Part shown: piece after piece, positions 1-6,690 of the stretch | How the letters are laid out: each line of letters opens with the position of its first letter | How positions within the stretch are numbered: position 1 is the stretch's first letter | From: Clostridia bacterium | GTDB lineage: Bacteria; Bacillota; Clostridia; Christensenellales; Borkfalkiaceae | Length of the DNA stretch: 64,000 nt | NCBI GenBank assembly: GCA_017626495.1 | Contig: JAGAIP010000003.1 | Location: forward strand, 124,001-188,000 | Direction: 5' to 3' | The notes under the pieces: generated by a model | The model's database searches: none | Told to the model about the DNA's origin: nothing | Seen by the model: only the letters and a program-made list of their open reading frames with translations | Program-made: the position numbers and the translations under genes

Positions 1-12
1 CTCAGTAGCCAT
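1..12 (-). CDS. Start of an unidentified gene (4 codons, partial)
   Basis: The complement of the first 12 bases reads ATG GCT ACT GAG (M-A-T-E). A GGAAAG-like ribosome site lies about 10 nt upstream and a consensus promoter follows at 48-76. The gene runs off the window edge, so its product cannot be named. It is divergent from asd. Confidence 0.35.
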
Positions 13-47
13 ATATCTGTTACTTTCCTTTTTTCTTTATTTCCAGT

Positions 48-76
48 ATTATAACGCAAACGCAAAAAAAATTCAA
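48..76 (-). promoter_or_regulatory. Sigma-A promoter of the leftward gene
   Basis: On the minus strand TTGAAT (71-76) and TATAAT (48-53) are separated by exactly 17 bp. They point towards the partial ORF whose ATG is at 12. Only the pattern is seen. Confidence 0.6.
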
Positions 77-104
77 TTAAATTTCCATGAATAAATGAAA
101 TTCT

Positions 105-133
105 TTGACATTTCACAAACCATATGATAAAAT
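105..133 (+). promoter_or_regulatory. Sigma-A promoter of the asd-dapA-dapB operon
   Basis: A perfect -35 TTGACA (105-110) and -10 TAAAAT (128-133) are separated by 17 bp. Predicted transcription start is near 140, right at the 5' edge of the lysine riboswitch. Confidence 0.85.
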
Positions 134-138
134 AACCG

Positions 139-295
139 TGCAAAATCGAGGAGCGAACGAGCAAGAGTACTTCGTCGGAGGATCGGGAAGTCCGAAGATG
201 ACGGAGAAAAGGGCATCTTCGCCGAAGGGATAGCTCCCGCCTTACCCCTGGGCATAGCGGATAATACCGCTATGACTGTCACGACCGTGAAGCAC
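139..295 (+). promoter_or_regulatory. Lysine riboswitch (L box)
   Basis: The stretch carries conserved L-box blocks in order: GAGGAGCGAAC then CAAGAGTA (148-169), GGGCATCTTCGCCGAAGGGA (211-230), and TGACTGTCACGACCGTGAAG (272-291), with a GCATAGCGG/CCGCTATG helix between them (252-273). The distal ends GTGC and GCAC can close P1. It lies between a strong promoter and asd, the usual target in Bacillota. The known role is to reduce expression of lysine synthesis genes when lysine is bound. A candidate expression-platform pairing is AAGCAC (290-295) with GTGCTT (328-333), followed by T-rich sequence; this terminator assignment is tentative. Confidence 0.9.
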
Positions 296-379
296 TTTTT
301 TGCCGTTTTCTTACAATTATCGGGGCGGTGCTTTGCATTCGTCCTTTTGTTTTAGTTTTATCTTAGGAGAAAATATCAT

Positions 380-1453
380 ATGAAACAGTATCGTGTCGGT
401 ATCGTCGGCGCAACGGGTATGGTCGGGCAGAGATTCGTAACCCTGCTTGCAAACCACCCCATGTTTTCCATTCAATGCCTTGCGGCGTCCTCTCGTTCCG
501 CAGGAAAGACCTATAAAGACGCAGTCAAAAAGTGGCTCATGACTTCCGAGATGCCCGAAAGCGTCAAGGATATGGTCGTCATGGATTCGGAAGAAATCGA
601 CGCCATCAAAGAGAAAGTCGACTTCGTGTTCTGCGCGGTCAACATGAAAAAAGACGAGATCAAGGCATTGGAAGAAAGCTACGCAAAGCACGAGATTCCC
701 GTCGTATCCAACAACTCCGCGCACAGATTCACGCCCGACGTTCCCATGATCGTGCCTGAAATCAACGCGAATCACCTTGAAGTCATCGAGGCGCAGAGAA
801 AGAGACTCGGAACGAAAAGGGGCTTTATCGCAGTCAAATCAAACTGCTCCCTGCAATCCTACGTTCCCCTCCTGCACCCCCTTATGAAATACGGAATCGA
901 ATGTGCCGCCGTCACCACCTATCAGGCAATTTCGGGCGCAGGCAAGACCTTTGAGACCATGCCCGAAATCATCGACAACATCATTCCCTACATCGGCGGC
1001 GAAGAGGAAAAGAGCGAAAGAGAACCTCTTAAAATCTGGGGTGAAGTGAAAGACGGTCAAATCGTTCCGGCGGAAGGTCCCGTCATCACCGCGCAGTGCC
1101 TGCGCGTTCCCGTCTCCGACGGACACACGGCAGCCGTATTCGTAAAGTTCAAGAAGAAACCCACCAAGGAACAGATTCTTGCAGACTGGGCTTCGTTCAG
1201 CGGCGTTCCTCAGGAGCTCTCCCTTCCCTCCGCGCCCAAGCAGTTTATTCATTATATGGAAGAGGATAACCGTCCTCAGGCAAATCTCGACAGAATGACG
1301 GAGAACGGCATGGCTGTCACGGCAGGCAGACTTCGCGAGGACAATTTGTTCGACTACAAATTCGTGGGACTTTCCCACAATACGCTCAGAGGCGCGGCAG
1401 GCGGCGCGGTGTTGCTTGCGGAGCTTCTCGCAACCAAAGGTTATTTCGACTAA
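380..1453 (+). CDS. asd: Aspartate-semialdehyde dehydrogenase
   Basis: Converts aspartyl phosphate to aspartate semialdehyde with NADPH, the branch-point step to lysine/DAP, threonine and methionine. The N-terminus has the Rossmann motif GATGMVGQRF (about residues 10-19). The catalytic cysteine is C156 in KSNCSLQSY, followed by the family motif AISGAGKTFETMP. The SNCS context and 357-residue length resemble the archaeal/fungal-type Asd branch seen in many Clostridia. AGGAG (365-369) supports the ATG at 380. It is first in a lysine-riboswitch operon with dapA 23 bp downstream, so it should be repressed by lysine. Confidence 0.95.
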   Translation: MKQYRVGIVGATGMVGQRFVTLLANHPMFSIQCLAASSRSAGKTYKDAVKKWLMTSEMPESVKDMVVMDSEEIDAIKEKVDFVFCAVNMKKDEIKALEESYAKHEIPVVSNNSAHRFTPDVPMIVPEINANHLEVIEAQRKRLGTKRGFIAVKSNCSLQSYVPLLHPLMKYGIECAAVTTYQAISGAGKTFETMPEIIDNIIPYIGGEEEKSEREPLKIWGEVKDGQIVPAEGPVITAQCLRVPVSDGHTAAVFVKFKKKPTKEQILADWASFSGVPQELSLPSAPKQFIHYMEEDNRPQANLDRMTENGMAVTAGRLREDNLFDYKFVGLSHNTLRGAAGGAVLLAELLATKGYFD

Positions 1454-1476
1454 AACAAATCTGATAAGGAGAGATT

Positions 1477-2370
1477 ATGACAGGATTTTTTCACGGCACG
1501 GCAACGGCGATGATCACGCCGTTCAAAGGTGACGAAGTAGATTTCGAATCGTTCGGACGCATGATCGAATATCAGATCGCGGGCGGAACGGACGTTCTCG
1601 TGATTCTCGGCACGACGGGCGAACCTGCAACCATGACCGAAGAGGAGAAAGACGCCGTAATGCGTTTCTCCGTCGAGAAGGTCAACGGACGCGCAAAGGT
1701 CGTATTCGGCAGCGGCGCAAACTCCACGAAGAAGGCAATCGAAGCGTCTAAAAAGGCGGAGGCGCTCGGCGCAGACGGTCTGCTCGTCGTTACCCCCTAC
1801 TATAATAAGTGTACGCAAAACGGCATTTACGAATATTACAGCGCGATCGCGCAGAGCGTAACCATTCCCATCATCGCCTACAACGTACCCCCTCGCACGG
1901 GCGTCAACATTCTCCCTGCGACGGCGGAAAGACTCGCGTCCATTCCCAACATAGCGGGAATCAAAGAGGCTTGCGGAAACATGGAACAGATCTGCGAGAC
2001 GATGAGACGCATTCGCGGCAAGATCGACCTCTATTCGGGCGACGACAATTTGAACCTTCCCATTCTCGCCATCGGCGGAGAAGGACTCATTTCCGTCGTT
2101 TCCAACTTGCTCCCCGCAGAAGTCAAGCAGGTCTATACGCTCGTCAAGGAAGGGAAGCTCAAAGAGGCGAACGAAATCCAGGATAAACTTCTCCCCGTCA
2201 TCGACGCGTGCTTTATCGAGGTCAATCCCATTCCCGTCAAATACGGTTGCGAAGCGTTGGGACTGGGCGGAGGCATTCCTCGCGCTCCCCTCACCGAGCT
2301 TGAAGACGCGCACAAGAAAGTCATGCAAGACGCGCTCGATGCGTTCGGCGCAAAGAAGGTAGCAAGATGA
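1477..2370 (+). CDS. dapA: 4-hydroxy-tetrahydrodipicolinate synthase
   Basis: Condenses pyruvate with aspartate semialdehyde, the first committed lysine/diaminopimelate step. A (beta/alpha)8 aldolase of 297 aa, the usual length. Visible motifs are GTTGEPATMT near residue 48, the catalytic tyrosine Y135 in YNVPPRTG, and the Schiff-base lysine K163 in AGIKEACGN. AAGGAGAG precedes the ATG. Its stop overlaps dapB by ATGA (translational coupling). Regulated with asd by the upstream riboswitch. Confidence 0.96.
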   Translation: MTGFFHGTATAMITPFKGDEVDFESFGRMIEYQIAGGTDVLVILGTTGEPATMTEEEKDAVMRFSVEKVNGRAKVVFGSGANSTKKAIEASKKAEALGADGLLVVTPYYNKCTQNGIYEYYSAIAQSVTIPIIAYNVPPRTGVNILPATAERLASIPNIAGIKEACGNMEQICETMRRIRGKIDLYSGDDNLNLPILAIGGEGLISVVSNLLPAEVKQVYTLVKEGKLKEANEIQDKLLPVIDACFIEVNPIPVKYGCEALGLGGGIPRAPLTELEDAHKKVMQDALDAFGAKKVAR

Positions 2371-3113
2371 ACGTTCTGATTCGCGGTATTTGCGGAAAGA
2401 TGGGTACGAACATCTACGAGCTCTTATCGGGCGACGGAGATGCGAAAGTCGTTTGCGGCGTAGACGTCGTAAAGAAGGAGTTACCCGTTCCCGTCTATAC
2501 GGACTTCAACGAGGTGAAAGAAGAGGTGGACGTCATCATCGACTTCTCTTCCCCCGACGCCCTCGAAACGGTTCTCCTGTTTGCCGAGGCGAGAAAGTGC
2601 GGCATCGTGCTCGGAACGACAGGCTACTCCGAAGCCGATCTCAAACGAATCGAGATGGCGGCGAGACGCATTCCCGTATTCAAGACGGCAAATCTTTCCA
2701 TCGGCGTAAACCTCATGCAGACGCTTGTCAGACAGGCGGCGCAATTCCTCGGCGATCAGTTCGACGTGGAAATCATCGAAAAACACCACAACCTGAAAAA
2801 GGACGCTCCCTCGGGCACCGCGCTCATGCTTGCAAAGAGCGTGAACGAAGGCAGAGACAACGCGCTCAAAGAAGTGTACGGTCGGCAAGGCATGGTCGGC
2901 GCGAGAGAGAAAAACGAGCTCGGCATGCACGCCGTACGCGGCGGCACGATCGTCGGCGAACACGAAGTCCTCTTCTGCGGAGAAGACGAGATCATCACGA
3001 TCTCCCACAGCGCGAGAAGCAAACGGGTGTTTGCGGCAGGCGCCGTCAAGGCGGCAAAGTGGCTCTATGGCAAACCGGCAGGAAAATACGATATGTCCGA
3101 TCTCTTAACCTAA
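2367..3113 (+). CDS. dapB: 4-hydroxy-tetrahydrodipicolinate reductase
   Basis: Reduces the DapA product to tetrahydrodipicolinate using NAD(P)H in the cytoplasm. The N-terminal nucleotide-binding motif is GICGKMG. The signature EKHHNLKKDAPSGTA holds H140/H141 and K144, which act in catalysis and substrate binding. At 248 aa it is normal length. It overlaps dapA by 4 bp and ends the operon; a strong terminator starts 7 bp after the stop codon. Confidence 0.96.
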   Translation: MNVLIRGICGKMGTNIYELLSGDGDAKVVCGVDVVKKELPVPVYTDFNEVKEEVDVIIDFSSPDALETVLLFAEARKCGIVLGTTGYSEADLKRIEMAARRIPVFKTANLSIGVNLMQTLVRQAAQFLGDQFDVEIIEKHHNLKKDAPSGTALMLAKSVNEGRDNALKEVYGRQGMVGAREKNELGMHAVRGGTIVGEHEVLFCGEDEIITISHSARSKRVFAAGAVKAAKWLYGKPAGKYDMSDLLT

Positions 3114-3119
3114 ACGAAA

Positions 3120-3151
3120 CCCCTCGCTTGTTTTCAAGCGAGGGGCTTTTT
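3120..3151. terminator. Intrinsic terminator between dapB and the convergent lipoprotein gene
   Basis: An 11-bp perfect stem, CCCCTCGCTTG / CAAGCGAGGGG, has a TTTT loop and is followed by CTTTTT on the plus strand. It ends the dap operon. Confidence 0.9.
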
Positions 3152-3170
3152 CATGCGATCCTTTCAACCG

Positions 3171-3653
3171 TTATTTGACGACGGCGGAATTGTAAAAATC
3201 GGTGACAATCTGATCGAAGGGAGCGTAATCGACCGTCGTCGTAGAGAAGTATACGGCGTCGCCTTCGAAGAAACATACCGAACCGTTCGAACAAATTCGA
3301 GCGTAGGCGTTCGCCTCGTTGCCGACGGATTTGTAGATTAAGAGACCGTCCGAACCCAAGTGCTTTGCAATCTCTTCCCGATCCGTATAGGGCGTTTCGA
3401 ACGAGAGATCGTACGTTCTCAAAAGCTCGACGACCTCTTTTTGCCACGTGTAAAGATCCGCGTCGGGCTTGAACCCGTTCATCTCGCTGTCATACATCCA
3501 GCTTTCGAGCGTCACGCTGAAATCGCTCACCTCTCCGCTACGCAGAAACGTATCGTATCCGCACTCTTTTTTCGCGCCTTCGCAACCGACGAACAGAAAC
3601 ACAGCCAACGCCATCGCGATACTAACAAACGCCTTTTTCAGAATTCCTTTCAT
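3171..3653 (-). CDS. Putative lipoprotein of unknown function
   Basis: A 160-aa protein with a type II signal peptide: lysine-rich start, hydrophobic core, and lipobox FVGC with C24 as the predicted lipidated residue. The rest is a small, mostly polar extracytoplasmic domain containing about five cysteines. I do not recognise the family. AGGAGAGG sits just upstream of the ATG. It has its own promoter (3688-3716) and ends next to the dap terminator. Its promoter is a near mirror of the promoter serving the TetM-like gene, so the two may share a regulator (inference). Confidence 0.7.
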   Translation of the reverse strand: MKGILKKAFVSIAMALAVFLFVGCEGAKKECGYDTFLRSGEVSDFSVTLESWMYDSEMNGFKPDADLYTWQKEVVELLRTYDLSFETPYTDREEIAKHLGSDGLLIYKSVGNEANAYARICSNGSVCFFEGDAVYFSTTTVDYAPFDQIVTDFYNSAVVK

Positions 3654-3687
3654 ACTTTCCTCTCCTTTTTTCTGAGTTTCCGACTAA

Positions 3688-3716
3688 ATTATAGCATAGA
3701 TAGATTCAAATTGCAA
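3688..3716 (-). promoter_or_regulatory. Promoter of the lipoprotein gene
   Basis: Minus strand TTGCAA (3711-3716), 17 bp, extended -10 TGCTATAAT (core 3688-3693). The 14 nt ATCTATGCTATAAT are repeated in inverted orientation at 3815-3828 in the divergent promoter. Confidence 0.7.
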
Positions 3717-3748
3717 GACTCCGCGTGCAAACTTAACATAAAAACAAG

Positions 3749-3790
3749 TTGTCAAATGACCATTAAAGTTGTCATTTCCCTTTGTTGTCA
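3749..3790 (+). repeat. Three TTGTCA direct repeats in the divergent intergenic region
   Basis: TTGTCA occurs at 3749, 3769 and 3785, the first two in the context AGTTGTCA. They lie between the two divergent promoters. They may be protein binding sites, but nothing in the sequence identifies the factor. Confidence 0.3.
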
Positions 3791-3799
3791 TCCCTACGG

Positions 3800-3828
3800 T
3801 TGAATTATGATTCAATCTATGCTATAAT
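3800..3828 (+). promoter_or_regulatory. Upstream promoter of the TetM-like gene, with a palindrome over the -35
   Basis: TTGAAT (3800-3805), 17 bp, extended -10 TGCTATAAT (core 3823-3828). The -35 forms half of a perfect palindrome TTGAAT-TATG-ATTCAA (3800-3815), a possible operator. The ATG of the leader ORF is 7 nt after the -10, so the transcript probably starts at or next to that ATG. Confidence 0.75.
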
Positions 3829-3835
3829 ACTGAAA

Positions 3836-3892
3836 ATGCTCGTGCGAAAAACGCGTCAACCGTTCCCGAGTCCATACGTAACACCAACATAA
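3836..3892 (+). CDS. 18-codon leader peptide upstream of the TetM-like gene
   Basis: ATG CTC GTG CGA and so on to TAA encodes MLVRKTRQPFPSPYVTPT. The frame opens where transcription from the 3800-3828 promoter should begin, and its stop codon lies in the 5' arm of the attenuator hairpin (3891-3935). This is the layout of antibiotic-inducible attenuation leaders known for tet(M)-class, erm and ABC-F genes. The peptide itself is not recognised. Four prolines and the closing P-T could favour ribosome pausing (inference). No Shine-Dalgarno is possible if the RNA starts at the ATG. Confidence 0.6.
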   Translation: MLVRKTRQPFPSPYVTPT

Positions 3893-3935
3893 AAAGTATC
3901 CGTCGACGTGCTCAATGCGTTGGCGGATACTTTTT
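3891..3935 (+). terminator. Attenuator hairpin in the leader of the TetM-like gene
   Basis: The arm 3891-3908 (AAAAAGTATCCG then TCGACG) pairs fully with 3918-3935 (CGTTGG then CGGATACTTTTT). This gives 18 bp with two G-U pairs and a 9-nt loop, ending in a T run. An outer pairing of GTCCATACG (3870-3878) with CGTATGGAC (3937-3945) is an alternative or extension. CCAAC (3885-3889) can instead pair with GTTGG (3919-3923), which would open the terminator. Transcription would stop here unless a stalled ribosome on the leader ORF refolds the RNA (inference from known systems). Confidence 0.75.
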
Positions 3936-4037
3936 GCCGTATGGACGGAAAAATCGCGTCGTTCTGCCACCCTTGACGTTTCGTTTGCGAGATACGCCCG
4001 ATTTCCTTTTCTCGCGTCTCAAAATATTACATTCGCC

Positions 4038-4066
4038 TTGACATTTCGGCTCAGGTTTGGTATTCT
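4038..4066 (+). promoter_or_regulatory. Second, start-codon-proximal promoter of the TetM-like gene
   Basis: Perfect TTGACA (4038-4043), 17 bp, TATTCT (4061-4066), then only TTTCTC before the ATG at 4073. RNA from it would be leaderless, which fits the absence of a Shine-Dalgarno upstream of the gene. It would also bypass the attenuator. Confidence 0.6.
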
Positions 4067-4072
4067 TTTCTC

Positions 4073-5935
4073 ATGAAAAAAATCAACGTGGGATTGCTTG
4101 CGCACGTAGACGCAGGCAAAACCACCCTCACGGAACAACTTTTATACCGTTCGGGGACGAAACGCACCCTCGGAAAAGTGGACGAAGGAACGTCAACGAC
4201 GGACTTTTTATCCGTCGAACGCAGGCGCGGAATCTCGGTCAAAGCTTCGTCCGTCACCATTTCGGCAGGCGAAGCGCAAATCAACCTGATCGACACGCCC
4301 GGACACATTGACTTCATTTCCGAAGTGGAACGGGCGCTGTCCGCGCTCGACGTCGCCGTACTCGTCGTCTCCGCAGTCGAGGGCGTACAGGCGCAGACGC
4401 GGACGCTTTTAACCGCCCTTCAAAGAATGCGTCTGCCTGCCATCGTCTTTATCAACAAGCTGGACAGAGCAGGCGCGTCCTACGAAAAGACCTTATCTTC
4501 CCTGAAAGGGAGCGCAGACGTCGTCTTTTTCGACGCGAAGGCAGATTCCTACGAAGAGGAGCTTTGCGAATGCATTTCCGCCTTTGACGAAAGCGTGCTC
4601 GAATCTTTCCTCGAAGGGAACGAGACGAAAGAGAGCCTTGAAGAAAAGCTCATTCCCTTTCTGTTATCGGGAGCGATTTATCCCGTCCTGTCGGGGAGCG
4701 GAAAGACGGGCGAGGGCGTCAATACGCTGTTAAATACAATCGCCTCTTTCCCCGTAAAAGAGCCCGAAACGGACGAATTGTCCGCCGTCGTCTACAAGCT
4801 CGAACACGACAAAACGCTTGGACGCGTCGCACATATCCGACTGTTCTCGGGACAGATTGCAGGCAGAGACGAAGTTGAAGTAAACGGTACCGTGCAAAAA
4901 ATCACGCAGATCAAGCGCATACAGGGAGGAAAGTATACCGACGTTCCCAAAGCGGAGGCAGGAGACGTATGCGCCGTGTGCGGAATCGAATGCAAGGCAG
5001 GCGACTTCATCGGGCAGGAGAACGGGCGTATCTGTAAGATGAATCCTCCGCTCTTCACGGTCTCCGTCGCAACGGACGACGAAAAACGGTCTGCCCTTCT
5101 CAAAGCGATGGAAGAGCTCACCGAAGAAGATCCGTCGCTCAGCAAGGAATGGATTCCCGAAAAGAGGGAGCTCGTCATTCACACGACGGGAAAAATACAG
5201 CTCGAAACGCTTTCCGAGCGCATTTTGGAGAAGTACGGCATCCCCGTAACGTTCTCAAAGCCGTCCGTCATCTACAAGGAAACCCCGAAAGCAAGCGGTT
5301 ACGGTTTCGAATGCTACACCATGCCGAAACCGTGCTGGGCGGTCGTCCATCTCCGCATCGATCCCCTGCCTCGCGGTAGCGGAATCCTTTTCGAGAGTAC
5401 AGTTTCCGACAAAGATATTCACTATAAATATCAGGAGCACGTCCGTATTTCCGTACTCGACAGCGTAAAGCAAGGGCTTTACGGTTGGGAAGTAACCGAC
5501 TGCAAGTTTACGCTCGTCGGGGGCGAAGATCACGTACAGCACACGCATCCCCTCGACTTTTTCGTTGCGACGCCGATGGCGGTGATGGACGGGCTCAGAA
5601 ACTGCGGCGTAACGTTATTGGAACCTATCGTTTCCGTCACGTTCACTCTTCCCGTTCCCCTCGCAGGCAAACTCGAAACGATGCTGATCGACAAAAAAGC
5701 AACCGTGCTTTCCCGTGAATCCTTGCAGGAACAACTCGTCGTGAAAGCGGAACTTTCCGCGCGCGAAACGTTCACTCTGTACGAGGAATTTGCCATGCTG
5801 ACGGGCGGAAAAGGCACGTCCGAAACGTCCTTTTCCCACTATGCGCCCGTGCGTGAAATCGTCGTTCGCGAACGGGTCGGAATCAATCCGCTCGACCGAT
5901 CCAAATGGATCTTACACGCAAGGCAGGCGCTCTGA
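4073..5935 (+). CDS. TetM-like ribosomal protection GTPase (EF-G family), atypical
   Basis: A 620-aa translational GTPase that aligns over its whole length with Tet(M)/Tet(O)/Tet(W) proteins (about 640 aa). The P loop is AHVDAGKT (10-17), G3 is DTPGH (74-78) and G4 is NKLD (128-131). Family-specific stretches include VQAQTR, GLYGWEVTDCK and a C-terminal helix ending RSKWILHARQAL. Known relatives bind the ribosome like EF-G and displace tetracycline from the decoding site. Domain IV loop III, YYSPVST in Tet(M), is here D486-H487-V488-Q489-H490-T491-H492, so the Tet(M) proline and serine that act at the drug site are absent. It may protect against another ligand, or be a chromosomal paralogue. 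It has leader-peptide attenuation signals upstream and no SD. It is more similar to RPPs than to EF-G. Confidence 0.85.
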   Translation: MKKINVGLLAHVDAGKTTLTEQLLYRSGTKRTLGKVDEGTSTTDFLSVERRRGISVKASSVTISAGEAQINLIDTPGHIDFISEVERALSALDVAVLVVSAVEGVQAQTRTLLTALQRMRLPAIVFINKLDRAGASYEKTLSSLKGSADVVFFDAKADSYEEELCECISAFDESVLESFLEGNETKESLEEKLIPFLLSGAIYPVLSGSGKTGEGVNTLLNTIASFPVKEPETDELSAVVYKLEHDKTLGRVAHIRLFSGQIAGRDEVEVNGTVQKITQIKRIQGGKYTDVPKAEAGDVCAVCGIECKAGDFIGQENGRICKMNPPLFTVSVATDDEKRSALLKAMEELTEEDPSLSKEWIPEKRELVIHTTGKIQLETLSERILEKYGIPVTFSKPSVIYKETPKASGYGFECYTMPKPCWAVVHLRIDPLPRGSGILFESTVSDKDIHYKYQEHVRISVLDSVKQGLYGWEVTDCKFTLVGGEDHVQHTHPLDFFVATPMAVMDGLRNCGVTLLEPIVSVTFTLPVPLAGKLETMLIDKKATVLSRESLQEQLVVKAELSARETFTLYEEFAMLTGGKGTSETSFSHYAPVREIVVRERVGINPLDRSKWILHARQAL

Positions 5936-5942
5936 GCGAAAT

Positions 5943-5997
5943 TTTACATATTTTTTACAGGAAACGAAATACTTCTCGCCATTCGTTATGATATAAT
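5943..5997 (+). promoter_or_regulatory. PhoP box and promoter of the phoPR-type operon
   Basis: Direct repeat TTTACA (5943-5948)-N5-TTTACA (5954-5959), matching the Gram-positive PhoP box spacing. A consensus -10 TATAAT (5992-5997) has no good -35, as expected for an activated promoter. The second repeat ends 33 nt before the -10 start, the same offset seen at pstS and nptA. This suggests autoregulation of the two-component system. Confidence 0.7.
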
Positions 5998-6018
5998 AGA
6001 ATGCATAAGGAGAATTCT

Positions 6019-6690
6019 ATGATTTATTGTGTGGAAGACGACGACGGCATTCGCAACATGATGCTCTATACGCTGAACGTTTCGGGCTTTGAGACGCAAG
6101 GTTATTCGAACGGAAAAGACTTCTTTGACGATTTGGAGAGAGCGCGCCCCGAGCTTATCCTGTTGGACGTTATGCTCCCGGGCGAGGACGGAATCACCAT
6201 TCTCAAAAAGCTCAAAGCGAGCAAAGCGACCAACCGCATTCCCGTCATTATGGCGACGGCGAAAGGCACGGAATACGACAAGGTGATCGGACTCGACCTC
6301 GGCGCGGACGATTATCTCGCAAAGCCGTTCGGCATGATGGAAATGGTCTCGCGCGTCAAAGCCGTACTGCGCCGTTGCGCCCCGAAAGAGAGAGAAATCT
6401 ATACGCTCGGCAAACTCACGCTCAATCACAGCGAACGTTCGGTCAAAATCGACGCCGAGAGCGTTTCGCTCACGGTAAAGGAATACGAACTGTTGCGCCT
6501 GCTCCTCAAAAACAAGGGAAGAGTGTTTTCCAGAGACGAACTCTTATCCGAGATTTGGGGATCGGACTTTTTGGGCGAAAGCCGAACGGTGGACGTTCAC
6601 GTCGGGACGCTTCGCGCAAAACTCGGCTCGTACGGCGACTATTTACATACGGTACGGGGATTCGGCTATAAAATAGAGGAAAACGTATGA
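6019..6690 (+). CDS. phoP: OmpR/PhoB-family response regulator, probable PhoP
   Basis: A 223-aa regulator: receiver domain with acidic pocket EDDD near the N-terminus and phospho-acceptor D50 in LLDVMLPGEDG, then KPF at the domain end, then a winged-helix DNA-binding domain (LTVKEYELL, SRDELLSEIWG, RTVDVHVGTLRAKL). I start at 6019, not the in-frame ATG at 6001, because AAGGAG (6007-6012) sits 6 nt upstream. It overlaps the kinase gene by ATGA. The phosphate role is inferred from the PhoP boxes here and at the pst and nptA promoters and from the adjacent Pst genes. Confidence 0.88.
   Translation: MIYCVEDDDGIRNMMLYTLNVSGFETQGYSNGKDFFDDLERARPELILLDVMLPGEDGITILKKLKASKATNRIPVIMATAKGTEYDKVIGLDLGADDYLAKPFGMMEMVSRVKAVLRRCAPKEREIYTLGKLTLNHSERSVKIDAESVSLTVKEYELLRLLLKNKGRVFSRDELLSEIWGSDFLGESRTVDVHVGTLRAKLGSYGDYLHTVRGFGYKIEENV

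Noticed and set aside
6001-6018. Upstream ATG as start of the response regulator
   Set aside because: It lies at the expected transcription start and before the AAGGAG; the ATG at 6019 has ideal spacing and matches the family N-terminus.
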